DNA of 63,530 nt, taken from assembly GCA_015485495.1 (NCBI GenBank), contig WFTL01000050.1, positions 1-63,530 on the forward strand. The letters run 5' to 3'. The DNA comes from Planctomycetaceae bacterium (lineage in GTDB: Bacteria; Planctomycetota; Planctomycetia; Planctomycetales; Planctomycetaceae). Shown here one piece after another: positions 37,175 to 46,444 of this stretch; position 1 is the stretch's first letter, and each line of letters opens with the position of its first letter. A program made the position numbers and the translations under genes. Under the pieces are notes generated by a model. That model did not search any database, was not told where the DNA came from, and worked only from the letters and a program-made list of their open reading frames with translations.

Positions 37175-37542
37175 GATGGAACATCGCCGTCCGCGGTAAA
37201 TCGGCTCAGTTGTTCGAACAGAGACGGAAGCTGCCGGCCGAGTTCTTCCGCCAGTTCCCGGGCACCTTCCGTGCTGCCGCCGGCCCCCAGTTCTTCCAGC
37301 CGGCGGGCCATGTCCGACCAGGGTTCCGCTCCCAGCGACTGCATGGTGCCTTTGAGCGTGTGACCGCAGCGCTGCAGCGTTCGGACATCGTTGTCGCGGA
37401 TCGCGGCGACAATCTGTTCCTGCAGCCCCGGTGCTTCCCTCAGGAAGGCATCGATCACCAGCTTCAAAAGCCGGCGATCCTGATTGACACTGGCCAGAGC
37501 CGTGTCCCAGTCGACAGTCAGATTCATGCTATCCACAGTCAC
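37171..37542 (-). CDS. HPt phosphotransfer protein
   Basis: A free-standing histidine phosphotransfer domain, 123 residues, all helical. The phospho-accepting His61 lies in RCGHTLKGTMQSLGA, matching the family A-H-x-L-K-G motif. HPt proteins shuttle phosphate between receiver domains or from a hybrid kinase. It lies between two receiver-ATPase genes and overlaps the downstream one by ATGA, so the pair is likely made in fixed ratio. No histidine kinase is visible in the window. The start could also be the Met at codon 6. Confidence 0.88.
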   Translation of the reverse strand: MTVDSMNLTVDWDTALASVNQDRRLLKLVIDAFLREAPGLQEQIVAAIRDNDVRTLQRCGHTLKGTMQSLGAEPWSDMARRLEELGAGGSTEGARELAEELGRQLPSLFEQLSRFTADGDVPS

Positions 37543-37657
37543 TCAGTCGGTTCGCAGGCGTGTTTCCCGCAGAACCTCAGGATCCAGGATGCCCTCGCCC
37601 CCGCCCGGCGCCAGCGATCTCTGCTGCGGGGATGGTACCGGCCAGTATACTGCCCGA

Positions 37658-38668
37658 TTACCCGGAATTCACGTTCCCGTCGGTATCCAAATCATCGGAT
37701 GCCGTTTCTCCGGAACAGCCGGCACGTTTGATGAGCGTGACTTCGTTGCCCGTCTCATTCCACACGACTTCGTCCAGAAACATCTTCATGATCATGACGC
37801 CGCGCCCATGCGGCTTCAGCAGATTTTCCGGATCCGTCGGATCCGGCAGTTCGCTCGGATCGAATCCTTCCCCCTCATCCCGCACAACGATCCGCACGCA
37901 TTCCGGCGTGATGGATGCCCGGACATGTACGTGGCGGTCCTTCCAGGGAGACAGACTGCTGCGTTCATCGGCAAGAGCCTCGAAGTGATCTCCGTTTTCT
38001 TCCCGCAGAACCGATTCCAGTTCGAGATTGCCGTGAAGACAGGCATTCAGCAGCGCTTCTTCCAGGGCAATGCCCAGCCGAAGCACCTCCTTTTCCGGCC
38101 AGATATCCGACGCCTGAACACGCTGCCGCAGAAACGCGGCCGCCGCCGACATCAGTTTTCGCTGACTGGGCAGCCGCAGCTCATATTCATCCACCTCCCG
38201 CCGCTTCATCACGGCCGCATGGGCCAGATCGACACTGCGGGCCGCCAGCAGACGATTCACCAGCGGCAGAAGTTCGCGTGCGGCGGATGCCTTGTTCAGA
38301 TACCCGGCCGCCCCCGCCCGAATCGCCCGGACGGTTTCTTCTTCACTGCCATAACCGGTCAGCAGAAGCACCGGCATTCCCGGATACCGATCCTGCACTT
38401 CCTCAATCAGGTCGATCCCCGACATCCCCGGCATCCGCAGATCGGTCACGACCAGATCGATGGTCTCCTGTTCCAGAATCGCCAGCGCATCCTCACCGGA
38501 CACCGCCGTGACCACCCGGTGTTCCGTGTCGTGCTCAAGCAGCCCCGACACCCGTGTCCGTTCCGCTTCCGTGTCATCAACAACCAGCAGCAGTGCCACC
38601 CGCCCGTCCCGTTCTGCAGCGATCCATTCCGGACACTCCCGCCGGTCAGCCCCGCTGTGTTCGTCCAA
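37658..38668 (-). CDS. response regulator with RsbW-type ATPase output (copy 2)
   Basis: A 336-residue paralog of the neighbouring proteins. The receiver spans about 24-140, with Asp31-Asp32, phospho-acceptor Asp76 (LVVTDLRMPGMSG), Thr104 and Lys126. The ATPase domain has N box IALEEALLNACLHGNLE, G1 DEGEGFD and G2 GRGVMIM. It differs from the other copies in a ~20-residue N-terminal extension, a longer linker and an insert before the G1 strand (about 225-245). Its start overlaps the end of the upstream copy by 23 bases, and a 115-bp gap separates it from the HPt gene. Confidence 0.86.
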   Translation of the reverse strand: MDEHSGADRRECPEWIAAERDGRVALLLVVDDTEAERTRVSGLLEHDTEHRVVTAVSGEDALAILEQETIDLVVTDLRMPGMSGIDLIEEVQDRYPGMPVLLLTGYGSEEETVRAIRAGAAGYLNKASAARELLPLVNRLLAARSVDLAHAAVMKRREVDEYELRLPSQRKLMSAAAAFLRQRVQASDIWPEKEVLRLGIALEEALLNACLHGNLELESVLREENGDHFEALADERSSLSPWKDRHVHVRASITPECVRIVVRDEGEGFDPSELPDPTDPENLLKPHGRGVMIMKMFLDEVVWNETGNEVTLIKRAGCSGETASDDLDTDGNVNSG

Positions 38669-39518
38669 ATCGCTTCGTCAGGGAGACCTGATTCCCCGCA
38701 CCGGAATAAACAACTTCATCCATGTGCCGCTTCATGAACGCCATTCCATTTCCCGCCACCGCATCCAGGCACGTTGTATCAAATCCCGGACCGGAATCCG
38801 AAACCACGAACCGCAGACAGTCCCCTTCCTGCACCACTTCCAGACGAATTTCAGCCGGCCCGTCCGTTCCTGTCCGGTGTCCACCCGCCTGCCGGACCCC
38901 GTGCCGGCAGGCGTTCATCAGCGCTTCGCGAATCGAATCGGTCACCAGACGGACTTCCTGGTCCTGCAGGCACTGCAGCACCTGCAGGTGCTGCCGAATG
39001 TGGTGCAGCACGGAACTCAACTGATCCATGCAGCCGTCAATATGAAACACCGTGCGGCTGGAAACAAGATGGGACAGAACCTGTCCGAACAGTTCTGCTT
39101 CCCGCCGGCATCGAAAGATCTCCTCGACCGCTTCGGGAAGGCGGTCCGCCAGAGACCGTTTCGGGACATAATCCACGGCCCCCATTTCCAGACTGCGGGC
39201 CGCGATTTCATCACTGCCCCGGGACGTGATGAGGATGACCGGGACGGATGGAAACCGCCGCCGGATCTCCACAAGAAATTCCTGCCCCGTCATTTCGGGC
39301 ATCATCAGATCGGTGATCACAGCCGCCACCGATTCCCGCTGCAGCACATCCAGCCCGTCGATCGCCCGATGACAGCCGACGACCCGACAGCCGCGGCACT
39401 CCTTCTCCAGAAGTCCCGTTACCCGTGTCAGATCGGCGGCCGAATCGTCCACCACCAGAAGGCACGGACGCCCGTCTTCGGCATCCTCAATACGGCCTGT
39501 TTCCCGCTCACCGCTCAT
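38646..39518 (-). CDS. response regulator with RsbW-type ATPase output (copy 3)
   Basis: First gene of the three-paralog block, 290 residues. The receiver (about 18-135) has Asp24-Asp25, phospho-acceptor Asp70 (AVITDLMMPEMTG), Thr98 and Lys120. The ATPase domain is shorter and more diverged: N box SIREALMNACRHGVRQ, G1 DSGPGFD, G2 GNGMAFMK. All nucleotide-binding motifs can still be recognised. The C-terminal strand NQVSLTKR matches NQVTLIRR and NEVTLIKR of the other two, showing common descent. The 3' end overlaps copy 2. Confidence 0.86.
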   Translation of the reverse strand: MSGERETGRIEDAEDGRPCLLVVDDSAADLTRVTGLLEKECRGCRVVGCHRAIDGLDVLQRESVAAVITDLMMPEMTGQEFLVEIRRRFPSVPVILITSRGSDEIAARSLEMGAVDYVPKRSLADRLPEAVEEIFRCRREAELFGQVLSHLVSSRTVFHIDGCMDQLSSVLHHIRQHLQVLQCLQDQEVRLVTDSIREALMNACRHGVRQAGGHRTGTDGPAEIRLEVVQEGDCLRFVVSDSGPGFDTTCLDAVAGNGMAFMKRHMDEVVYSGAGNQVSLTKRFGRTQRG

Positions 39519-39754
39519 CTGACCCGGTCCCGGTGGAAACGGAACACCCAGAACACGGTCGGCCGCTGAAGCACAGACGCACGCCCGGAACCCGGCCGAT
39601 CCCTGCTGCTAATCTAATCGCTCCATCGCGCAAAGGCCAATGCAGCGGCCGAACACCGGCACCGGTCCCGGAGTCCCGCAGCCACGGTCGACAGACGCAT
39701 CGCACACCGCAGGCCGACTGTCAGAAGCGTTTGTGGCCGGCCGAGTGGCCGGTT

Positions 39755-39782
39755 AAAAAATGAACCGGCCGCCAGGCCGGTT
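39755..39782 (-). terminator. Rho-independent terminator after the Flp-like gene
   Basis: On the minus strand AACCGGCC (39782-39775), loop TGGC and GGCCGGTT (39770-39763) form a perfect 8-bp stem, followed by CA and six T (39760-39755). It lies about 108 bp beyond the Flp-like gene stop. A third matching arm at 39747-39754 could form an alternative stem. Confidence 0.75.
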
Positions 39783-39832
39783 CGCGACGAAACACCGTGA
39801 GAACCGCCCGTGCACCGACCCGCATCAGATAG

Positions 39833-39867
<35 letters not shown>

Positions 39868-39889
39868 TCTGCAGGCCGGTGCCGGGATG

Positions 39890-40306
39890 TCAGATCGTTT
39901 CCGGGTCTTCGGACGGACCGCGGTCTTCCGGCGGGCTGTTCTGTCGCTGCTTCCGGCGTTCCTTTTGCCGTTCTACGCGTTTCTTCAGCCGACGCGCCTT
40001 CTTTCGGGCCCGAGCTTCCTCCCGCTGCTCCAGCCGGTCCAGTTCTTCCAGAGACTCCTCCACGGGCGCCTGTGTGAACTGCGAACCGGCCGTCCAGGCA
40101 CCGCACGCCTTTCGACACGGAATCGTGTAACTCTGGTCCAGACTGCGAATCGCGTGGGCCACATCCCGCAGTTCTTCGTTGACCGACGAAGCGACCACGT
40201 TCATTCCGGCACCCACACCCGCCACAGCCACCGTTCCGATGATGGCCGCTTCCGCAGACAACACCGCACCGGCATCGTCCGCCCATAACTTCTTCAGCAG
40301 TAACAT
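39890..40306 (-). CDS. Flp-like small pilin protein, planctomycete type
   Basis: From ATG 40306 the product has 138 residues. The N-terminus MLLLKKLWADDAGAVLSAE followed by a glycine/alanine hydrophobic helix (AAIIGTVAVAGVGAGMNVVA) has the Flp/Fap pilin layout, with a Glu at the start of the helix. The next segment (SSVNEELRDVAHAIRSLDQS) matches small planctomycete proteins of this kind. From residue 75 it carries an unusual highly charged tail (QREEARARKKARRLKKR) that may be a coiled coil or nucleic-acid-binding arm. No tad genes are adjacent. A Met 12 codons upstream is less likely as start. Confidence 0.68.
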   Translation of the reverse strand: MLLLKKLWADDAGAVLSAEAAIIGTVAVAGVGAGMNVVASSVNEELRDVAHAIRSLDQSYTIPCRKACGAWTAGSQFTQAPVEESLEELDRLEQREEARARKKARRLKKRVERQKERRKQRQNSPPEDRGPSEDPETI

Positions 40307-40637
40307 GTTCCGTTCCTCTCTCTCAAAACGTTTCGAAAACACCGCATCGGACTGTGCCGCCGCGCCATCTTCGTCAAGAAGACTGAACGCATTGTAAAGA
40401 GGCCCGTATCATCGTCACAAAAGGAAAATCCGGCTCCCGCCCCGATTCTTCAGAGGTGTCCGGACCGCCTGCAGTCTGTTCCGGACCGTTCTGTCGTCTC
40501 TGCCGTTGACTGTCCGAATCGCGGCTCCGCCGTGCATTCCGATTCCCACAGGTTCCGCTCGGCCCGGTCGGCCGGTAGAATCCGACCCCGAACGATCTCC
40601 GTCTTCTCGGCCGCTGTTTGCAGGAAACGTCCCGGTC
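40307..40637. other. divergent intergenic region
   Basis: A 331-bp gap between the Flp-like gene (-) and the esterase (+). No repeat, RNA gene or convincing promoter was found. Confidence 0.4.
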
Positions 40638-41375
40638 ATGCTTCGCAGCACGTTGTGGGTTTCGATGGTGTGTGTCCTGGTGAACAGTTCAGCCGGGGCA
40701 TCTGCGAGTGAACAAATGCCAGGTCAGCAGGTTCCCGCCGAACTTCGTACCGAAGGACCGCATGTCATCCGCTATCTGCTGTATCTGCCCCAGGAGTATG
40801 AGCAGAAGTCGGAATGGCCGCTGCTGCTGTTTCTGCATGGTGCCGGAGAACGGGGAGAGGATCTCGAACTGGTCACCACGCATGGTCCGCCCCGACTCAT
40901 CGCCGACGGGCAGCACCTCCCCTTCATTGTGGTGTCTCCGCAGTGCCCGAAGGGCCGAGTCTGGGATCCGGCCCAACTGGTCGCACTGCTGGATGCGGTC
41001 TGTGAACGCTGCCGCGTGGACGCCGACCGGGTTTATGTCACGGGCCTGAGTATGGGGGGATTCGGCACCTGGAACCTGGCCGCTCACGCCCCCGAACGTT
41101 TCGCGGCCATCGTTCCGATCTGTGGCGGCGGCGATCCCGATTCCGTACATCGCTTCGCGCACATTCCGGTCTGGGCGTTTCACGGAGCCCGCGACACGGT
41201 CGTGCTGCCGGAACAGTCCCAAACGATGATCGACGCTCTGAAGAAGCTGGGGGCGACACCGAAGTTCACCGTGTACCCGGATGCAGGCCACGATTCCTGG
41301 ACGGCCACCTACAACAACCCGGACCTGTACGAATGGCTGCTCCGGCACACCCGCAACAGCCGTTCCGGCGACTGA
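40638..41375 (+). CDS. secreted alpha/beta-hydrolase esterase
   Basis: Exported esterase of the polyhydroxybutyrate-depolymerase/dienelactone-hydrolase-like group. The ATG at 40638 gives 245 residues with a signal peptide (TLWVSMVCVLVNSSAGASA). The oxyanion segment is LLLFLHGAGERGED. The catalytic triad reads Ser138 (VTGLSMGGFGTW), Asp186 (FHGARDTVV) and His218 (PDAGHDSW). It resembles secreted carbohydrate or feruloyl esterases that planctomycetes use on polysaccharides; the substrate is not determined. The open frame starts earlier at 40506 but without a leader. It converges with the MFS gene. Confidence 0.85.
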   Translation: MLRSTLWVSMVCVLVNSSAGASASEQMPGQQVPAELRTEGPHVIRYLLYLPQEYEQKSEWPLLLFLHGAGERGEDLELVTTHGPPRLIADGQHLPFIVVSPQCPKGRVWDPAQLVALLDAVCERCRVDADRVYVTGLSMGGFGTWNLAAHAPERFAAIVPICGGGDPDSVHRFAHIPVWAFHGARDTVVLPEQSQTMIDALKKLGATPKFTVYPDAGHDSWTATYNNPDLYEWLLRHTRNSRSGD

Positions 41376-41526
41376 TCACCAGCCGGCTTTCTGCTGTGCC
41401 CTGACGGTCCGGACGGCATCGCCGTACCCGGCAGACTGATCGCCCACAGTTCCGACGCCCGTTCCGATCGCGTCTTCACCGCCGGACGCATTCCCGGAGT
41501 GTCAGCCGGCGCGTGCCCGGACCGAA

Positions 41527-42831
41527 TCAGGCTTCGCGCGGCATCGGCTGGTCGTCGCCGTCCGAACCGTCCGGCACGGCGGAGCGATCGTGGGTGTGGT
41601 CGTGAAACGTCACCAGAAACAGGATGGCCACCGCCGTCGCGAAGGCTGCCGGCATGAGCCAGAATTCGCTCGCTTTGGCCAGCCAGCTTTCCCGAAGCGC
41701 CGGATCCAGTCCGATGCGATCCCCCCAGAAGCCCATCACGTAGTTGCCCACCAGCATGCCGGCCCCGTAAGTCAGCAGGCCCACCAGGGCCTGGGCACTG
41801 GTGCGGATTTCCGGTGGAGCCACACGGTCGGTGTAAAGCTGCCCGGTCACGAAGAAGAAATCGTAGCAGATTCCGTGCAGCGCGATTCCCAGAACCAGCA
41901 TGACGGGACTTTCGGGAAACCATCCGAACAGCACATACCGCAGAGCCCAGGCCAGCATGCCCACCAGCAGCATCCGCTTGACCCCCAGCCGGGTCAGGAA
42001 AAACGGAACCAGGGCCATGAAAACGATTTCACTGACCTGCCCCAGAGCCATGACGGCTCCAAATCGGTCTCCGAACGCCATCTGCCGGACGAACTCCCCC
42101 GTCCGAGAATAGTAGAACGCCAGGGGCACACAGATCAGAAAGGAACAGACGGCGAACATGAGGTAGGCCGGGGACCGCATGAGCCGCAGCGCGTCGAATC
42201 CCAGAACCTGAACGAAATCCACGGGCTTTCCCCGCCCCTGCGGCGGGGAAGCCGGCAGAGTGAAACTGTAGAGGCCGAACAGAACGCTGACGGCCGCCGC
42301 AATCTGAAACTGAACACTGCGGCTTCCGGCATCCTCGATGCCCGGCAGAATCGGCAGGGGAAACAGGCCGAAAAACGACTCCGAAATCACCAGTCCGCCC
42401 ACGATCCAGCCGATCGTGCCCCACAGCCGGATCGGGGGGAAGTCGCGTTCGATGTCATCCACGTTCTGAAAAGCGATCGTATTGACCAGTGCCAGAGTCG
42501 GCATGTAGCAGATGAAAAATGCCAGCAGCGTCCAGAAAAACGGAACCTCATCCTGCAGCATGCTCACCCCCATCAGCAGAGCAGCACCGATCAGATGCAG
42601 AATCCCGTTCAGGCGTTCCTTGTTCATGAACCGGTCGCCCAGGTACCCGACGACCAGCGGCGCCAGCAGGGCTGCCCAGGGCTGAGTAGCGTACATGCGG
42701 CCGATGACGGAATTGATGTCTTCCGCACCGCTGAACAGTTTTCCGATGTACGTGCCCATCGTGACGAAAAACACGCCCCAGATGAAAAACTCCAGGAACA
42801 TCATGATGCTCAGACGGAACCGAATGGACAT
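41527..42831 (-). CDS. MFS transporter, nucleoside:H+ symporter-like
   Basis: Twelve-helix major facilitator of the nucleoside permease (NupG/XapB) type. From ATG 42831 it has 434 residues: FFIWGVFFVTMGTYIGKLF in helix 1, the WAALLAPLVVGYLGDRFMNK loop, MPTLALVNTIAFQNVDD and a central loop near residue 200. Planctomycetes carry many such transporters, several linked to sugar or nucleoside catabolism, but no catabolic gene is adjacent here. The in-frame ATG at 42867 is possible but adds a non-hydrophobic start. Confidence 0.82.
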   Translation of the reverse strand: MSIRFRLSIMMFLEFFIWGVFFVTMGTYIGKLFSGAEDINSVIGRMYATQPWAALLAPLVVGYLGDRFMNKERLNGILHLIGAALLMGVSMLQDEVPFFWTLLAFFICYMPTLALVNTIAFQNVDDIERDFPPIRLWGTIGWIVGGLVISESFFGLFPLPILPGIEDAGSRSVQFQIAAAVSVLFGLYSFTLPASPPQGRGKPVDFVQVLGFDALRLMRSPAYLMFAVCSFLICVPLAFYYSRTGEFVRQMAFGDRFGAVMALGQVSEIVFMALVPFFLTRLGVKRMLLVGMLAWALRYVLFGWFPESPVMLVLGIALHGICYDFFFVTGQLYTDRVAPPEIRTSAQALVGLLTYGAGMLVGNYVMGFWGDRIGLDPALRESWLAKASEFWLMPAAFATAVAILFLVTFHDHTHDRSAVPDGSDGDDQPMPREA

Positions 42832-43120
42832 GACAGCAGCCTTCGTCATCGCGATGCGCGCCGGCACCGCCGGTTATCAGTTTCGTGGACCCTTCTGTAC
42901 CGCAGCGGCCTTCGCCGGACCGTCGCCTGTCCGGCATTGCGGGCGCGGCGGTCCGCACGCCGATCGACCGAATGAACGGCCGGCCGCCAGATCATGACAA
43001 TCGTCCGCCGCGGCAGCAAGCTGGTGCCGGCATTCGCCCCCCGCATCTTCTCCGTTCATCGGAAGCTGCGGTTCATTGGAATCCCTGGCAGGCTGCCGCT
43101 TCCCGGGTCAGACTCCGCAC

Positions 43121-46100
43121 TCAGGACAGCAGAAGCTCCAGATCTTCAACCGACATGTCCCGCAAAAAGCTGCCCTTCGTATCACCGGCCAGAATCGCAT
43201 CGGCCAGTTCGCGTTTCTGGTTCTGGAGCTGCAGAATCTTCTCTTCCACGGTATCGCGGCAGATCAGCCGGTAGGCGAACACGGTTCGAGTCTGTCCCAC
43301 ACGGTGGGCCCGGTCGATGGCCTGGGCTTCCACGGCCGGGTTCCACCACGGATCCAGCAGAAACACGTATTCGGCTGCCGTGAGGTTCAGGCCGAGGCCG
43401 CCGGCTTTGAGACTGATCAGGAAGATGCGGCAGGATTCGTCTTCCTGGAACCGGGCCACACGATCGCCCCGATCACGTGTCTGACCATCCAGATATTCGT
43501 AGTCGATTCCGGCCTGATCGAGGTGTTCCCGCACGATCCCCAGCATGCTGGTGAACTGTGAAAACACGAGCGATTTGTGGTTTTCCGCCACCAGTTCCCT
43601 CAGGTGGGGAATGAGAAATTCCAGTTTGGCATACGGATCGCTGTGTTCTCCGCGATGCAGCAGCGCCGGATGGCAGGCGGCCTGCCGCAGGCGCAGCAGA
43701 GCTTCCAGAACGTGCATTTTGGTGCGAGACAGACCTTTGTCCTGGACGAGTCCCAGCAGTGAATCGCGGTAATGCAGACGCAATTCGTCGTACAGACGCC
43801 GCTGTTCGGCATTCATATCGCAGTAGATGGTTTCTTCCAGACGCTCCGGCAGTTCGGCGGCGACTTCCTGCTTGGTACGGCGCAGAATGAACGGCCGCAG
43901 CCCTCTGGCCACCACCTCACGGGTTTCCGGACTGTCGGGATCGGCCACATGACTGCGAAAGACCGTACTGCGTCCCAGCATCCCGGGATTCAGAAACTCG
44001 AAGATCGACCACAGATCACCGGCGTTGTTTTCAATGGGGGTTCCGCTGAGTGCCAGGCGGTGGCGGGCCGTCAGCAGCCGCGATGCCCGGGCGATCTGTG
44101 AAGACGGATTCTTGATCGTCTGCGCCTCGTCCAGCACGACATAGTCGAACCGGATGTCCTTGAGCTGCATGATGTCCCGACGGACCGTCCCATACGTGGT
44201 CAGAATCACATCGTAGTCGGAAAAACGGTCTCGCAGGACGGCACGGTCCGGCCCGGCGTACTCCAGCACCTTCAAAGACGGGGCGAACCGTTCGCATTCG
44301 CTGTGCCAGTTGAACATCAGCGACCGCGGAACGACCACCAGGGAAGGGAGACGGTCGTCCTTCTTCTGCGAACCGCGGTGCCGCAGCAGCATGGCGATGA
44401 ACTGAACGGTTTTCCCCAGTCCCATGTCATCGGCCAGGCACCCGCCCAGTCCGAAATCCCTCAGAAAACACATCCACGCCAGCCCGTCACGCTGGTAGTC
44501 GCGCAGTTTGCCCCGAAATGTCCGCGGCACCGCCACCGGTTTCACTCCGGACACCGACTGAAAGCGTTTCCGCAGTTCCTGGAAGCGTTCGTCCACATCG
44601 ACGGCGTCCTGAGCGGCCAGGAGAGCGTCGAGCATGACGGCCTGAGAACTGGAAAACTTCAGGGACTCCCCGTCGAGAACTCCCAGACCGGCGATCAGAC
44701 CGATTTTTTCCATCCATTCTTCCGGCAGGATTCCCAGAGAACCGTCATCCAGACGCACGATGGAATCCCCCCGTTCCAGCGCCTGCAGCAGTTCCGGAAA
44801 GGCCACGTGCCGCCCTTCGAAGTCCGCCTCGGCCGTCACATCGAACCAGTCGATACCGGTCTGCACCCGGTACTTCATCTGACCGGCCTGACGCACCTGA
44901 CTGCCGTCCGCGGACACCACCCAGCCGCTTTCAACCAGATGCCGCACGGCAGCGGCGATGTCCCGGCGGGAAATTTCCACATCGGCCCGCGTGCGGGCTC
45001 CATTGAGCCGTCTGCGGAAGCCGAGTTCCCGCAGCGTCTGCCAGCAGGCGGATTCAAAACCCCGGTCCCGAATCACGCAGCGATTCTCCTCACGCTGCAC
45101 CACAGCCCAGCGGGCATTCCGCCCGGGCACCAGGCTGCCCATGTAATCGAACAGCACTTCCGCTGTCAGAGCATCTCCGCGCCAGCGGACGTTCGATGGC
45201 GTAAACAGCCGAAGCTGAGGAACCGGCTGCACACGGACTTCTTCCAGGCGCAGTTCTTCCGGCAGTTCCAGACGAGGCAGAGCAGGGATGTCCAGCAGCC
45301 GATCCACGAACTCCTGTTCATCAGCGGCCGGAATCACCAGACGTCCTTCTTCCGCCAGCAGTTTCATCCACTGCGGGGCCCCGAAGTCGCGCAGCAGTCC
45401 GATCGTATCGGCCATGACCACGAACCCCCCGGCCACCGCCAGCGGCACGTCCTTCAGATCCACGGTCTCATCGCCGCGGACCAGATGACCGGTGACGCTC
45501 CACCCGTCGATGTCCGGATCGCGTGCCACGCGAACCGTCAGTTCCCAGGGGTCTCCGTCATCCCATTCCAGAATCTGCTCGGCCGATTCTTCCGTGGCCT
45601 GCAGCGCCAGCCGGCCGGATCGGCACATGTCAGGCAGAATCAGGCGTCCCAGTTCGAACGGAACATAGAAACGATGGGCGGCTGTGCGGAGTTCGGCCTG
45701 CTGAGTCGACCAGTTGCTGCGTTCCGGAATGGCACCGGCCAGGTAGGCCAGAAACGTCCGGTCATCTTCATGCTCGATCTGGTCCAGTTCTCCCGGACGA
45801 ATCTTGAGCGGTTTGAGTTTTCCCCACTGTCCGCTGGAACGCCTCTGTTTCTGCATCGCCTGGATCACCAGCTTTCCGGCTTCGCGGCTGGCGTTTCCGT
45901 CGACCTGATAAAAAATGGTTCGTTCCGATGGCCGCGCGGCCGCTCCAGGGGCCTCCACGCGGATTTCTTCCTTCAGCGCGGTCAGCTTCGTTTCCCAGGG
46001 CTTCATCCGCCGCGGCGGCGGTGTCGCTTTTTTCGGTGCGGCAGCCCGCCGCCGTGGCACTCCGACCGAATCCGCACCTTCGTCCGCTCCTGTCGTGAGA

Positions 46101-46444
46101 TCGTCCGTGGTCAGCGGCACCCGCTTTTCCGGAACGACGAACGGCACCAGCCGACCAGGACGGATTCCCGGATGGACATGTCCTTCCAGATCGGTCGCCA
46201 GCACCGTGGCCCACAGATGGCGACACGCCTTGAACTTCGCAAACTGATCGCAGGTGCAGAACAGTCCGATGTCGCTTTCCTGGTACCGAAGCTGCGTCTG
46301 CTGTTCGACACCATCCATGACCACCGCGAACACGTTTTCCGGCGTCACGCGCACCAGAGACACCCGTTCGGCTTCCAGATCGGCCGCTCCGCGAAAACGA
46401 AAATCGGCACGAAAACGATTCTGCAGCAGCTCCGAAAGTGTCAT
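43121..46444 (-). CDS. SWIM zinc-finger SNF2-family helicase
   Basis: A large 1107-residue Swi2/Snf2 ATPase. Near residues 60-78 lies a SWIM zinc motif (FCTCDQFAKFKACRHLWA; CxC and CxH). A ~550-residue N-terminal region of unclear fold follows. The SNF2 motor starts at about 620, with motif I DDMGLGKTVQFIAMLL (~670), motif II as DEAQ (LDEAQTIKNP, ~766), LSGTPIENNAGDLWS, and helicase C blocks KSLVFSQFTSML and RAHRVGQTRTVFAYRLI. Bacterial SWIM-SNF2 proteins are poorly characterised and may remodel protein-DNA complexes. Start 46444 gives MTLSELLQNRFRADFRF; the longer frame is not supported. It is divergent from the LarA-like gene. Confidence 0.9.
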   Translation of the reverse strand: MTLSELLQNRFRADFRFRGAADLEAERVSLVRVTPENVFAVVMDGVEQQTQLRYQESDIGLFCTCDQFAKFKACRHLWATVLATDLEGHVHPGIRPGRLVPFVVPEKRVPLTTDDLTTGADEGADSVGVPRRRAAAPKKATPPPRRMKPWETKLTALKEEIRVEAPGAAARPSERTIFYQVDGNASREAGKLVIQAMQKQRRSSGQWGKLKPLKIRPGELDQIEHEDDRTFLAYLAGAIPERSNWSTQQAELRTAAHRFYVPFELGRLILPDMCRSGRLALQATEESAEQILEWDDGDPWELTVRVARDPDIDGWSVTGHLVRGDETVDLKDVPLAVAGGFVVMADTIGLLRDFGAPQWMKLLAEEGRLVIPAADEQEFVDRLLDIPALPRLELPEELRLEEVRVQPVPQLRLFTPSNVRWRGDALTAEVLFDYMGSLVPGRNARWAVVQREENRCVIRDRGFESACWQTLRELGFRRRLNGARTRADVEISRRDIAAAVRHLVESGWVVSADGSQVRQAGQMKYRVQTGIDWFDVTAEADFEGRHVAFPELLQALERGDSIVRLDDGSLGILPEEWMEKIGLIAGLGVLDGESLKFSSSQAVMLDALLAAQDAVDVDERFQELRKRFQSVSGVKPVAVPRTFRGKLRDYQRDGLAWMCFLRDFGLGGCLADDMGLGKTVQFIAMLLRHRGSQKKDDRLPSLVVVPRSLMFNWHSECERFAPSLKVLEYAGPDRAVLRDRFSDYDVILTTYGTVRRDIMQLKDIRFDYVVLDEAQTIKNPSSQIARASRLLTARHRLALSGTPIENNAGDLWSIFEFLNPGMLGRSTVFRSHVADPDSPETREVVARGLRPFILRRTKQEVAAELPERLEETIYCDMNAEQRRLYDELRLHYRDSLLGLVQDKGLSRTKMHVLEALLRLRQAACHPALLHRGEHSDPYAKLEFLIPHLRELVAENHKSLVFSQFTSMLGIVREHLDQAGIDYEYLDGQTRDRGDRVARFQEDESCRIFLISLKAGGLGLNLTAAEYVFLLDPWWNPAVEAQAIDRAHRVGQTRTVFAYRLICRDTVEEKILQLQNQKRELADAILAGDTKGSFLRDMSVEDLELLLS

